A stretch of DNA of 14,585 bases from positions 1 to 14,585 of the forward strand of contig JAQUTM010000040.1 in the NCBI GenBank assembly GCA_028694405.1, in the 5' to 3' direction. Positions 1 through 6,675 of the stretch are shown piece after piece. Under the pieces are notes generated by a model that saw nothing but the letters and a program-made list of their open reading frames with translations, made no database searches and was not told the DNA's origin. Numbering within the stretch: position 1 is the stretch's first letter; each line of letters begins with the position of its first letter. The translations under genes were made by a program, and so were the position numbers. The DNA comes from Oscillospiraceae bacterium (GTDB taxonomy: Bacteria > Bacillota > Clostridia > Oscillospirales > Ruminococcaceae).

Positions 1-700
1 GAATCCGTCTATTACAAGAGATGTAGGCGGAGAAGGCGTACAACAGGCTTTGCTGAAAATTTTAGAGGGAACTGTATCAAATGTGCCGCCGCAAGGTGGC
101 CGTAAGCACCCTCATCAGGAGTTTATTGAGATAAACACAAAGGATATCTTGTTTATCTGTGCAGGTGCGTTTGAGGGATTGGAAAAACATATTCAGCAAC
201 GTACCGATACTTCTGCGCTGGGATTTGGAAGCAAGTTAAAAGAAAAATCTGCAGACGCCAAACAAACCTTGCTGCGCCAGGTAGAGCCACATGATCTGGT
301 GAAGTTTGGCTTAATTCCAGAGCTTATAGGGCGTATTCCTATTGTTACTGTGTTGGACGCTTTAGATGAAGAGGCATTGGTTCGTGTTTTGCAAGAGCCT
401 AAAAATTCTATTATTAAACAGTATGTTGCTATGTTCAAAATGGACAGTGTAGAACTGGACGTTACTACTAGCGCGCTACACGCTATTGCTAAAAAGGCTA
501 TTACCTTAAAAACAGGCGCACGCGGCTTGCGTAGTATAGTAGAACAGGCGTTACTGAAAGTAATGTACGACATTCCCAGTGACCCAACCATTATAAAAGT
601 AATTATTGATGAAGACGTAATTAATGGCGCACAACCTAAATTAGAGTATGGTGCTGTACGCAAACGTTACAAATCTTTAATTTCCAGTAGAGTTAAATAA
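1..700 (+). CDS. clpX: ATP-dependent Clp protease ATP-binding subunit ClpX (5' truncated)
   Basis: This is the C-terminal ~230 residues of ClpX, the AAA+ unfoldase that recognises tagged or damaged cytosolic proteins and feeds them to the ClpP peptidase. The reading frame is open from base 2, where it reads NPSITRDVGGEGVQQALLKI, so the gene begins outside the window; the ATG-like TTG at 50 is internal. Visible family features are the segment FICAGAFEGLEKHI, the ClpP-docking loop in the form LGFG (most homologues have IGFG), the arginine-finger region GLIPELIGRIPI, and the sensor-2 helix GARGLRSIVE. The gene stops with TAA and is followed by an intrinsic terminator, so lon has its own promoter. 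The order clpX-lon-engB is common in Firmicutes. Identity is secure; only the N-terminal zinc-binding domain and Walker motifs cannot be checked. Confidence 0.96.
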   Translation, partial: NPSITRDVGGEGVQQALLKILEGTVSNVPPQGGRKHPHQEFIEINTKDILFICAGAFEGLEKHIQQRTDTSALGFGSKLKEKSADAKQTLLRQVEPHDLVKFGLIPELIGRIPIVTVLDALDEEALVRVLQEPKNSIIKQYVAMFKMDSVELDVTTSALHAIAKKAITLKTGARGLRSIVEQALLKVMYDIPSDPTIIKVIIDEDVINGAQPKLEYGAVRKRYKSLISSRVK

Positions 701-710
701 ACGGATTATA

Positions 711-748
711 AAGACAGGCAGCTAATATTTGCTGCCTGTCTTTTGTTC
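711..748 (+). terminator. Rho-independent terminator after clpX
   Basis: A perfect 12-bp stem (AAGACAGGCAGC at 711-722 and its complement at 731-742) surrounds an 8-nt loop and ends in a T-rich run (TTTTGTTCT). It lies 10 nt after the clpX stop and should end clpX transcripts before the lon promoter. Confidence 0.93.
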
Positions 749-787
749 TAATTTGTTTTGATTGCGTGAGACACACCGCTGTTTTTA

Positions 788-816
788 TTGCAAATAGAAC
801 AGAAATAAAGTATAAT
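788..816 (+). promoter_or_regulatory. Sigma-A-type promoter for lon
   Basis: TTGCAA at 788-793, a 17-nt spacer, then a perfect TATAAT at 811-816. Transcription would start near 823 and leave a ~90-nt leader before lon. I see no CIRCE element and no CtsR-type heptad repeat here, so classical heat-shock repression of lon is not supported by the sequence. The rest of the 701-912 gap holds only the terminator and this leader. Confidence 0.75.
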
Positions 817-912
817 ATTAAACTAATGTATTGTATCCTAGTATGAAAAAATCGGATATCAAAGATTTACCAAAGCAGAGCAAGTATCGCATTATCTTTA
901 GGAGGGTATACT

Positions 913-3345
913 ATGGCTGTTAAAGTGAAAGTTAAAATAGATAAAAATACCAACATTGTGCCAATGCCGGCTATTGCATTACGCGGTTTGGTGGTTTTTC
1001 CAAACAATGTAATTCATTTTGAGGTAGGACGTGAAAAATCTATTGCCGCGGTAGAGTGGGCCATGGAGCACAATACGCCCGTATTTTTAATTGCACAACG
1101 CGATATGGATATGGAGAACCCTACTCGAAACGATTTATTTGCGTATGGGGTAGTGGCAGAAGTAAAACAACTGCTGCGTATTTCTGACACGTTAGTAAAA
1201 GTATTGGTAGAGGGTAAATATAGAGCCAAGCTGCTAGAGCTGGAAACAGAGGGAAGCTTTTTAAGTGCCACAACCAAAGCTGCCCCTTTGCGCGGTTTGC
1301 GCAATGCTAACACAGAAAATATAGAGGCATTGGTGCGTAGCATAAAAAATGCATTTCAGTATTATATCACCTTAAACACACGGTTGCCAAAAGACGTGGC
1401 CTATAATATTCTTACCTCTGACAACGCACAGTTTTTAAGTGAGTATGTACCCAGTAACATTTTATTTAAATATCAAGATAAACAGTTGATTTTAGATGAA
1501 AATACCTTGCAGGGCCGCTTAGAAAAGCTGGTAGAACTTTTTAACAAAGAAAACAAAATTATTACTATAGAAAAAGAGATACAAGAGAAAGTAACTGATA
1601 ATTTAGATAAAAATCAGCGCGATTACTATTTTCGCGAGCAAATCAGAGTAATGAGCGAGGAACTGGACGATTACGATGATACCCGCCATGAAACGGAGAT
1701 TTATCGTGAAAAGCTAGAGAATTTGCATTTAGACAAAGAGATAGAAGAAAAGTTAAATAAAGAGATTGACCGCTTAGCTAAAATGCAGGGCTCTGCCCAA
1801 GAAGCAAGTGTAATTCGTACTTATTTAGATACTTGTTTAGAGCTTCCATGGAACGTTATTACAAAGGATAACTTGGATATTAAAAAGGCAGAAAGTATTC
1901 TAAATAAAGACCATTATGGATTAACAAAAGTAAAAGAACGGATATTAGAGCTGCTTGCTGTGCGCAAGCTTAGTGCAGATGTAAAAGGTCAAATTATTTG
2001 TTTGGTAGGTCCTCCGGGTGTTGGTAAAACCAGTATAGCGCGCAGCATTGCCGCCTGTTTAGGGCGCGAATATGCGCGTATGAGTTTAGGCGGCGTACGA
2101 GATGAGGCAGAAATCAGAGGCCATCGCCGTACCTATATTGGTGCTATGCCGGGTAAAATTATAAGTGCTATGCAAACCGCAAAAACTCGTAACCCTCTTA
2201 TCTTGATGGACGAAATTGATAAGATGGCCAATGACTTTAGAGGGGACCCCGCAGCTGCACTTTTGGAGGCTTTAGACCCGGAGCAAAACAGCACGTTTAA
2301 AGACCATTATTTGGATATTCCTTTTGACCTGAGTGAAGTGCTGTTTATTACTACAGCTAACAGCTTAGACACTATTCCGCGCCCACTGCGAGACCGCATG
2401 GATATTATTGAACTGCCTAGTTACACGCGAATTGAAAAGTTTAATATTGCAAAAAAACATTTAGTGCCCAAACAGTTGGATAAAAACGGATTAAAAGCGC
2501 ATGTGAAATTCAGCTCAGCAGGTATTTACGGCTTAATTGATGGCTATACTGCGGAGGCGGGAGTTCGCGGATTGGAACGCGCAATTACAGAAGTTTTGCG
2601 CAAATGTGCAAAGCAGGTAGCCGCACAAGAAATAGAAACCATTACGATAACTGCGGTTGGCTTAGAAAAAATATTAGGACCCAAACGTGTAAAACCGGCA
2701 TTTTTCAACAGAACAGATGCGATTGGCATCGCCAACGGGCTTGCTTGGACCAGTATAGGCGGCGAAATATTGCCTATTGAAGTACAGTTAATTCCCGGTG
2801 GAAGCGGAAAATTAGAAATTACCGGTTCTTTAGGTGATGTTATGGTGGAAAGTGCAAAATTGGCGCTTACTTACGCTAAGGTACATGCAGAAGAGTATGG
2901 ATACAGCGCAGATGTATTTAAGAATTTGGATATTCACATACATGCGCCGGAGGGAGCTGTGCCCAAAGATGGGCCGTCAGCAGGCATTACACTTGCCACA
3001 GCGCTTATCTCCAGTTTATCGGGCTTAGCAGTACGCGGTGATGTGGCAATGACTGGTGAAATTACTCTACACGGAAAAGTTTTGCCTATTGGCGGATTAA
3101 AAGAAAAATCCATGGCCGCTTACCGTGAAGGTATGAAGCTTGTGTTAATACCAAAGGACAACGTAGCCGATTTATATGAAGTGGACGAAGTGGTAAAAGA
3201 GACTATTAAATTTGTACCGGTTTCTACAATTCAAGAAGCATTGGAAATAAATCTTATAAAAACAAAAAAGCAGAAAAAAGATTACGCAACTGCGCCAATG
3301 CCTCCCCAAGCTGCTAAAAAGCCCAGCGCCACTGTTGTACAATAA
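913..3345 (+). CDS. lon: ATP-dependent protease Lon (LonA type)
   Basis: Lon is a cytosolic hexameric AAA+ serine protease that degrades misfolded and specific regulatory proteins. The 810-residue product has the full LonA layout: an N-terminal substrate-binding LON domain (about 15-215), a helical coiled region (about 220-340, rich in charged residues), an AAA+ module with Walker A GPPGVGKTS (K372) and Walker B LILMDEID (D433-E434), and a C-terminal protease domain. The catalytic dyad is S689 in PKDGPSAG and K732 in GLKEKS, 43 residues apart as in E. coli Lon. The length is normal, with a Lys/Pro/Ala-rich tail of about 25 residues. The ATG at 913 is preceded by AGGAGG at a good distance. engB starts 13 nt after the stop, so lon probably heads an operon with engB, the methyltransferase and hslO. 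Confidence 0.98.
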   Translation: MAVKVKVKIDKNTNIVPMPAIALRGLVVFPNNVIHFEVGREKSIAAVEWAMEHNTPVFLIAQRDMDMENPTRNDLFAYGVVAEVKQLLRISDTLVKVLVEGKYRAKLLELETEGSFLSATTKAAPLRGLRNANTENIEALVRSIKNAFQYYITLNTRLPKDVAYNILTSDNAQFLSEYVPSNILFKYQDKQLILDENTLQGRLEKLVELFNKENKIITIEKEIQEKVTDNLDKNQRDYYFREQIRVMSEELDDYDDTRHETEIYREKLENLHLDKEIEEKLNKEIDRLAKMQGSAQEASVIRTYLDTCLELPWNVITKDNLDIKKAESILNKDHYGLTKVKERILELLAVRKLSADVKGQIICLVGPPGVGKTSIARSIAACLGREYARMSLGGVRDEAEIRGHRRTYIGAMPGKIISAMQTAKTRNPLILMDEIDKMANDFRGDPAAALLEALDPEQNSTFKDHYLDIPFDLSEVLFITTANSLDTIPRPLRDRMDIIELPSYTRIEKFNIAKKHLVPKQLDKNGLKAHVKFSSAGIYGLIDGYTAEAGVRGLERAITEVLRKCAKQVAAQEIETITITAVGLEKILGPKRVKPAFFNRTDAIGIANGLAWTSIGGEILPIEVQLIPGGSGKLEITGSLGDVMVESAKLALTYAKVHAEEYGYSADVFKNLDIHIHAPEGAVPKDGPSAGITLATALISSLSGLAVRGDVAMTGEITLHGKVLPIGGLKEKSMAAYREGMKLVLIPKDNVADLYEVDEVVKETIKFVPVSTIQEALEINLIKTKKQKKDYATAPMPPQAAKKPSATVVQ

Positions 3346-3358
3346 GAAAGGACATACA

Positions 3359-3955
3359 ATGAATTTTACAAAAGCAGAGTTTAAGTCCTCTTACGGCTTG
3401 TCCTCCCAGCTTCCCGAAAGTGACCGTGCCGAAATTATTTTTTCAGGTCGCTCCAATGTGGGCAAATCTTCCTTGATAAATAAATTGTGCAATCGTAAAA
3501 GCCTGGCGCGCGTAAGCAGCACGCCGGGCAAAACCGCTACCATTAACTTTTATGAGGTGGACAACACTTATTTTGTTGATTTACCCGGATACGGTTACGC
3601 AAAGGTTTCTCAAAGTGAACGGGATAGATGGGACGATTTGATTAACAGCTATTTTGAATATGAACGTCATCAGACGGTTTTAATACAATTACTAGATAGC
3701 CGCCATGCGCCCAGCAAAGATGATCTTATGATGCTGGAATATTTACAGCATCGGGAAATACCTTTTATTGTGGCATTAACAAAGGCAGATAAGCTGAAAA
3801 AAAGTGAGCTGCAAAGCAAAGCAGAAACATTTTTGGCACAGTGTGCTCCATACGGCTGCGACGGTGTGTATTTAACCAGCGCAGACAATGGGTTTGGTAT
3901 TTTAGAGTTGCAACAAGCTATTTGCGCGTATTTAAGCGTAGATGAAGCAGAATAA
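3359..3955 (+). CDS. engB: Ribosome biogenesis GTP-binding protein YsxC/EngB
   Basis: EngB (YsxC/YihA) is a small essential GTPase that acts in the late assembly of the 50S ribosomal subunit. The 198-residue product shows the G motifs in order: G1 GRSNVGKS (30-37), a switch-I threonine in STPGKTATINF, G3 DLPGYGYA (D74-G77), G4 as TKADK (the family's usual variant of NKxD), and G5 in TSADNGFG. An upstream TTG at 3335 is in frame but overlaps the lon end; the ATG at 3359 is the better start because AAAGGA lies just before it and the protein then matches the family length (~195). It follows lon by 13 nt, a standard pairing in Firmicutes, and is probably co-transcribed with it. Confidence 0.97.
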   Translation: MNFTKAEFKSSYGLSSQLPESDRAEIIFSGRSNVGKSSLINKLCNRKSLARVSSTPGKTATINFYEVDNTYFVDLPGYGYAKVSQSERDRWDDLINSYFEYERHQTVLIQLLDSRHAPSKDDLMMLEYLQHREIPFIVALTKADKLKKSELQSKAETFLAQCAPYGCDGVYLTSADNGFGILELQQAICAYLSVDEAE

Positions 3956-3976
3956 ATAAGGCGTTGGAGAAAGAAT

Positions 3977-4762
3977 ATGGCGTATAATGAGTTTGCGTAT
4001 TTTTATGATGAGTTTAACGAGGATGCAAACTACGAAGCTTTGTTTAGCTATGTAAAAAAGCAATTAAATAAATATGGTGTAAAAAATGGTATTGTAGCCG
4101 ATTTGGGCTGTGGTACAGGTGATTTAACGCTCATGCTGGCTCAGTGTGGTTATGATATGATAGCGATTGATTACTCTGAAGAAATGCTGGCGGTTTTGGC
4201 AGAAAAAGTACAACAAGTTGGCGTGGCGAATGTATTGATGCTGCGTCAAGATTTGACAAAGCTTGACTTGTACGGCACCGTAAATGCTGCCGTTTCCACT
4301 TTTGATACCTATAACCACATAGGACCTTTTAATCGTTTTGAAAAGGCTATAGCAGACGCTGCGCTCTTTATGGAGAAGGGTGCAGTGTTTGTATTTGACC
4401 TAAATACCCCTTATAAACACAAACATATATTAGCGGACCGTACATTTGAAATGGAGACCGAAGATGCTGTTTGTATATGGAAAAATGATTACGATGACGC
4501 AGAAAAGAAAAGTTGTATTCATATTGATATAAAATATTATGATAACGATGATAAAACAGAAAACTGCTTTGAGGAAGAATTTTACGAATATGTATACACG
4601 CAACAGCAGGTGTGTCAAGTATGCGAAAAATATGGCTTAAAGATAGTAGAAATTTGCGATGGTGAAGCGTTTGTTCCTTTGAAAACGGACAGTCAGCGTA
4701 TGATAGTTACGGCAATTAAGCAATATACGCAAAACGAAAATTGTAATAAAATTGTAAACTGA
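3977..4762 (+). CDS. Class I SAM-dependent methyltransferase, substrate unknown
   Basis: The 261-residue product has a Rossmann-type methyltransferase fold. SAM-binding motif I is VADLGCGTGDL (D42-G48), followed by the acidic post-I strand MIAIDYSEEML and a motif near NAAVSTFDTYNHI that fits the post-II region. The N-terminus YNEFAYFYDEF and the overall size resemble the YqeM-like methyltransferases of Firmicutes, which are often encoded near ribosome and RNA genes, but nothing here identifies the substrate. The C-terminal half has a strongly acidic stretch with many Asp/Lys/Tyr codons. The start ATG is preceded by GGAG; the gene lies 21 nt after engB and 24 nt before hslO, so it is probably part of the lon operon. 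The class is certain and the role open. Confidence 0.88.
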   Translation: MAYNEFAYFYDEFNEDANYEALFSYVKKQLNKYGVKNGIVADLGCGTGDLTLMLAQCGYDMIAIDYSEEMLAVLAEKVQQVGVANVLMLRQDLTKLDLYGTVNAAVSTFDTYNHIGPFNRFEKAIADAALFMEKGAVFVFDLNTPYKHKHILADRTFEMETEDAVCIWKNDYDDAEKKSCIHIDIKYYDNDDKTENCFEEEFYEYVYTQQQVCQVCEKYGLKIVEICDGEAFVPLKTDSQRMIVTAIKQYTQNENCNKIVN

Positions 4763-4786
4763 TTTAAAATAGCTAAGGAGAAAAAT

Positions 4787-5434
4787 ATGGCTAACTTAGT
4801 ACGTTCTATATCCGAAAATGGCGGAGCGATAGTATGTGCAATAGATTCTACAGAAATTGTACGAGAGATGGAGCGCATTCATAAAACCAGTGCAGTAATG
4901 TCTGCGGCACTGGGACGGTTGATAACAGGGGCTTCTTTAATGGGTGTCATGCTTAAAAGTGCAGATGACAGTGTCACTTTGCGCGTACAAGGTGATGGCG
5001 GTGCCGGAACTTTGCTTGCAGTAGCAGACGGTGTTGGAAATGTGCGTGGATACGCTGATAATGCAAGAGCAGAGGCAGCTACACAGAGACCGGACGGCAA
5101 GCTTAATGTAGGCGGGGTAGTGGGTCAAGGTATGTTATATGTAATAAAGGATTTGGGTCTAAAAGAGCCGTATGTAGGACAAGTGCCTTTGATTAGCGGA
5201 GAAATTGCCGAAGATATTACAAATTATTATGCAACCAGTGAGCAGATTCCAACAGTGTGTGCTTTGGGCGTTTTGGTTGACAAGGACTTAAGCATTAAAC
5301 GTGCGGGTGGTTATTTGCTGCAGCTTTTACCGGGTGCCACGGAAGAAGAAATTACTATGTTGGAACAAAATATAAGCAAAATTCCCAGTGTAACTAAAAT
5401 GTTAGAAGAGGGGAAAACTATTTATGATATATAA
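4787..5434 (+). CDS. hslO: Hsp33 redox chaperone, N-terminal part ending at an in-frame TAA
   Basis: Hsp33 is a cytosolic holdase that is switched on by oxidation of a C-terminal zinc centre with four cysteines. This reading frame gives 215 residues of the substrate-binding core, starting MANLVRSISENGGAI and containing family motifs such as TGASLMGVMLK, GDGGAGTLLAVAD, GNVRGYADN and GGVVGQGMLYVIKDLG. AAGGAG precedes the ATG. The family is usually about 290 residues long. Here TAA at 5432-5434 interrupts the gene, yet the same frame continues for 73 more codons and encodes the missing zinc domain (next entry). Without the stop the protein would be 289 residues. The product made is therefore either a core without the switch, similar to C-terminally truncated Hsp33 forms that are known to be constitutively active, or a readthrough protein. 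A base-calling error is the simplest alternative. Confidence 0.93.
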   Translation: MANLVRSISENGGAIVCAIDSTEIVREMERIHKTSAVMSAALGRLITGASLMGVMLKSADDSVTLRVQGDGGAGTLLAVADGVGNVRGYADNARAEAATQRPDGKLNVGGVVGQGMLYVIKDLGLKEPYVGQVPLISGEIAEDITNYYATSEQIPTVCALGVLVDKDLSIKRAGGYLLQLLPGATEEEITMLEQNISKIPSVTKMLEEGKTIYDI

Positions 5435-5656
5435 AATCAAGTATTAGAAGGTTTCAATCCTAATGTTTTAGATGAGGAAGCGGTACACTATCGCTGTAAT
5501 TGCAGTCAAGAGAGAGTAGAACGCGCTTTAATAAGCGTCGGGAAAGAAGAATTAGAAAAATTAAAAGCGGAAAAAGACCAAATAGAGATGAGTTGTCATT
5601 TTTGTGAAAAAAAATATTATTTTAAAGCAAGTGAAATTTTAGCTAGTTTACAGTAG
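5435..5656 (+). pseudogene. hslO: Hsp33 C-terminal zinc redox-switch domain, separated from hslO by one stop codon
   Basis: Directly after the hslO TAA the same frame reads NQVLEGFNPNVLDEEAVHY, then the Hsp33 zinc motif YRCNCSQERVERAL and, later, MSCHFCEKKYYF, ending at TAG 5654-5656. The four cysteines fall at positions 237, 239, 270 and 273 of the combined frame (counting the stop as 216), the CxC-30-CxxC spacing of functional Hsp33. No further stop or frameshift is seen, and no ATG, GTG or TTG in this frame precedes the first two cysteines, so independent translation of the whole domain is unlikely. The domain is intact but untranslated unless the TAA is read through. A recent nonsense mutation, readthrough or a sequencing error would all look the same. 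Confidence 0.85.
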
Positions 5657-5772
5657 TTTTTTTAAGAGAAAATTATGGCTTAAAAGTATATTTTTTACAA
5701 TAAATTTTTGGCTTTGTATCGCGGCTTTTTAGATTTTAAGAGAAAATGCGCAAAAAAAAATGTGTTTTTGTC

Positions 5773-5801
5773 TTGACAAACCGTAAAATATACGGTAAAA
5801 T
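5773..5801 (+). promoter_or_regulatory. Promoter of the tRNA operon, with a palindrome in the spacer
   Basis: Perfect TTGACA at 5773-5778, a 17-nt spacer and TAAAAT at 5796-5801. The spacer contains ACCGTA-AAATA-TACGGT (5780-5796), a 6-bp inverted repeat that reaches the first base of the -10. A hairpin CGTAAAC/GTTTACG (5834-5840 with 5849-5855) follows in the leader before the first tRNA. The rest of the gap after hslO, 5657-5772, is AT-rich with no gene that I can support. Confidence 0.75.
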
Positions 5802-5860
5802 AACATTCGTCGCTTGAGGGAAACAACTTAAAGCGTAAACGCAAAAAGGTTTACGTTAAT

Positions 5861-5936
5861 GGGAGTTTAGCTCAGCTGGGAGAGCATCTGCCTTACAAGC
5901 AGAGGGTCACAGGTTCGAGCCCTGTAACTCCCACCA
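5861..5936 (+). tRNA. tRNA-Val (anticodon TAC), copy 1
   Basis: The cloverleaf is complete: the acceptor GGGAGTT pairs with AACTCCC, the anticodon loop is CTTACAA, the T-arm carries GGTTCGAGCC, and CCA is encoded after discriminator A. It is the first tRNA of the operon and is identical to the copy at 6075-6150. Confidence 0.97.
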
Positions 5937-5959
5937 GTAATTTCTTCAAGCGATAACCT

Positions 5960-6035
5960 GCGGGTTTAGCTCATTTGGTAGAGCGCCACCTTGCCAAGGT
6001 GGAGGTAGCGAGTTCGACCCTCGTAACCCGCTCCA
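5960..6035 (+). tRNA. tRNA-Gly (anticodon GCC), copy 1
   Basis: The acceptor GCGGGTT pairs with AACCCGC; the anticodon arm is CCACC-TTGCCAA-GGTGG; the T-arm has AGTTCGACCC; CCA is encoded after discriminator T. The 23-nt linker from tRNA-Val has no promoter or terminator. It is identical to the copy at 6318-6393. Confidence 0.97.
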
Positions 6036-6036
6036 T

Positions 6037-6062
6037 TTTCAGTAACCACAAGGTTATTGAAA
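6037..6062 (+). other. Hairpin in the tRNA operon linker
   Basis: An 11-bp stem (TTTCAGTAACC with GGTTATTGAAA, one G-T pair) closes a 4-nt ACAA loop between tRNA-Gly and the second tRNA-Val. It has no T run after it, so it is not a terminator; a role in precursor folding or cleavage is possible but unproven. Confidence 0.55.
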
Positions 6063-6074
6063 GAATATTGATGG

Positions 6075-6150
6075 GGGAGTTTAGCTCAGCTGGGAGAGCA
6101 TCTGCCTTACAAGCAGAGGGTCACAGGTTCGAGCCCTGTAACTCCCACCA
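6075..6150 (+). tRNA. tRNA-Val (anticodon TAC), copy 2
   Basis: All 76 bases, including CCA, match the copy at 5861-5936. Only 7 nt separate it from the next tRNA, so the cluster is a single processed transcript. The duplication, together with that of tRNA-Gly, points to tandem duplication and shuffling inside the operon or to maintained gene dosage. Confidence 0.97.
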
Positions 6151-6157
6151 ATATTCT

Positions 6158-6234
6158 GGCCCAGTGGTTCAGTTGGTTAGAACGCCGCCCTGTCACGGCG
6201 GAGGTCGAGAGTTCGAGTCTCTTCTGGGTCGCCA
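6158..6234 (+). tRNA. tRNA-Asp (anticodon GTC)
   Basis: The 77-nt cloverleaf has acceptor GGCCCAG paired with CTGGGTC (one G-T), anticodon arm CCGCC-CTGTCAC-GGCGG, T-arm AGTTCGAGTC and encoded CCA after discriminator G. With its GUN anticodon it is a natural substrate for the Tgt enzyme encoded at 13334-14467. Confidence 0.97.
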
Positions 6235-6237
6235 TTT

Positions 6238-6313
6238 GCCTCTGTAGCTCAGTCGGTAGAGCAGGGGACTGAAAATCCCCGTGTCGATGGTTCGATTCCG
6301 TCCGGAGGCACCA
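6238..6313 (+). tRNA. tRNA-Phe (anticodon GAA)
   Basis: Acceptor GCCTCTG pairs with CGGAGGC (one T-G), the anticodon arm is GGGGA-CTGAAAA-TCCCC, the T-arm has GGTTCGATTCC and CCA is encoded after discriminator A. It lies 3 nt after tRNA-Asp. Confidence 0.97.
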
Positions 6314-6317
6314 AATT

Positions 6318-6393
6318 GCGGGTTTAGCTCATTTGGTAGAGCGCCACCTTGCCAAGGTGGAGGTAGCGAGTTCGACCCTCGTAACCCGCTCCA
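6318..6393 (+). tRNA. tRNA-Gly (anticodon GCC), copy 2
   Basis: It is identical over 76 bases to the copy at 5960-6035 and is the last tRNA of the operon, 8 nt before the terminator. Confidence 0.97.
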
Positions 6394-6400
6394 TTTAAAT

Positions 6401-6437
6401 AAAAAAACAGTTTGCTTTTTTGCAAACTGTTTTTTTT
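6401..6437 (+). terminator. Rho-independent terminator of the tRNA operon
   Basis: A-rich plus ACAGTTTGC on the left pairs with GCAAACTGT plus a T run on the right around a short T loop, and the right arm continues into eight T residues. It cleanly ends the six-tRNA transcript; the A/T-extended stem could also work on the opposite strand. Confidence 0.92.
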
Positions 6438-6456
6438 ATACATAAACTTAAATGTG

Positions 6457-6465
6457 TGGTATACT
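6457..6465 (+). promoter_or_regulatory. Extended -10 promoter for the radA operon
   Basis: TGG-TATACT is an extended -10 (TGN then 5/6 of TATAAT). No convincing -35 is seen, because the expected place falls on the T tail of the tRNA terminator. It would drive the small membrane protein at 6521, radA and the gene after it. Confidence 0.5.
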
Positions 6466-6520
6466 TTAAATATGTATTTTGCTTTTTGTATGGTGCATAT
6501 ACTTGTTTGAGGTGAAGTAT

Positions 6521-6661
6521 ATGGAAAACTTATATAAAGCAGTATGCCTGGTGTTGGCTGTTACCATTTTAATGTTGGTTATTCATCTATTTGACGGTGT
6601 ACATGAAAAAGCAAAAGTTTATTCTTCCGGTACCGCGTCAACAATTTTTTGTATTAGATAA
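6521..6661 (+). CDS. Small single-pass membrane protein, unknown function
   Basis: The 46-residue product begins MENLYKAVCLVLAV, has one hydrophobic segment at about residues 7-24 and then a short polar tail that starts FDGVHEKAKVYSS and ends in IFCIR. The ATG is preceded by GAGGTGA at a proper distance, which is why I choose it over an upstream TTG at 6479. It stops 14 nt before radA and probably shares its transcript. I do not recognise the family. The good ribosome site, the position between promoter and radA, and the amphipathic layout argue that it is real; its small size and lack of known homologues keep confidence moderate. Confidence 0.55.
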   Translation: MENLYKAVCLVLAVTILMLVIHLFDGVHEKAKVYSSGTASTIFCIR

Positions 6662-6675
6662 AAGGATAGACGAGA

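Noticed and set aside
193..663. 156-residue minus-strand frame opposite clpX
   Set aside because: Antisense to a well-conserved gene with no start signals; a shadow frame.
701..912. Heat-shock operator (CIRCE or CtsR) before lon
   Set aside because: No matching inverted or heptad repeat found by reading the 212 bases.
3335..3358. Earlier TTG start for engB
   Set aside because: It overlaps the lon end without a ribosome site; ATG 3359 has AAAGGA and gives the normal length.
5660..5747. 14-bp direct repeat TTTTAAGAGAAAAT at 5660-5673 and 5734-5747
   Set aside because: AT-rich and low complexity in an AT-rich gap; not flanking a gene or mobile element, so chance is likely.
5975..6247. 90-residue plus-strand reading frame
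   Set aside because: It runs straight through four tRNA genes; the peptide is translated tRNA sequence.
5861..6393. Repeated 76-bp units that look like a repeat array
   Set aside because: They are duplicate tRNA-Val and tRNA-Gly genes, not a CRISPR or mobile repeat.
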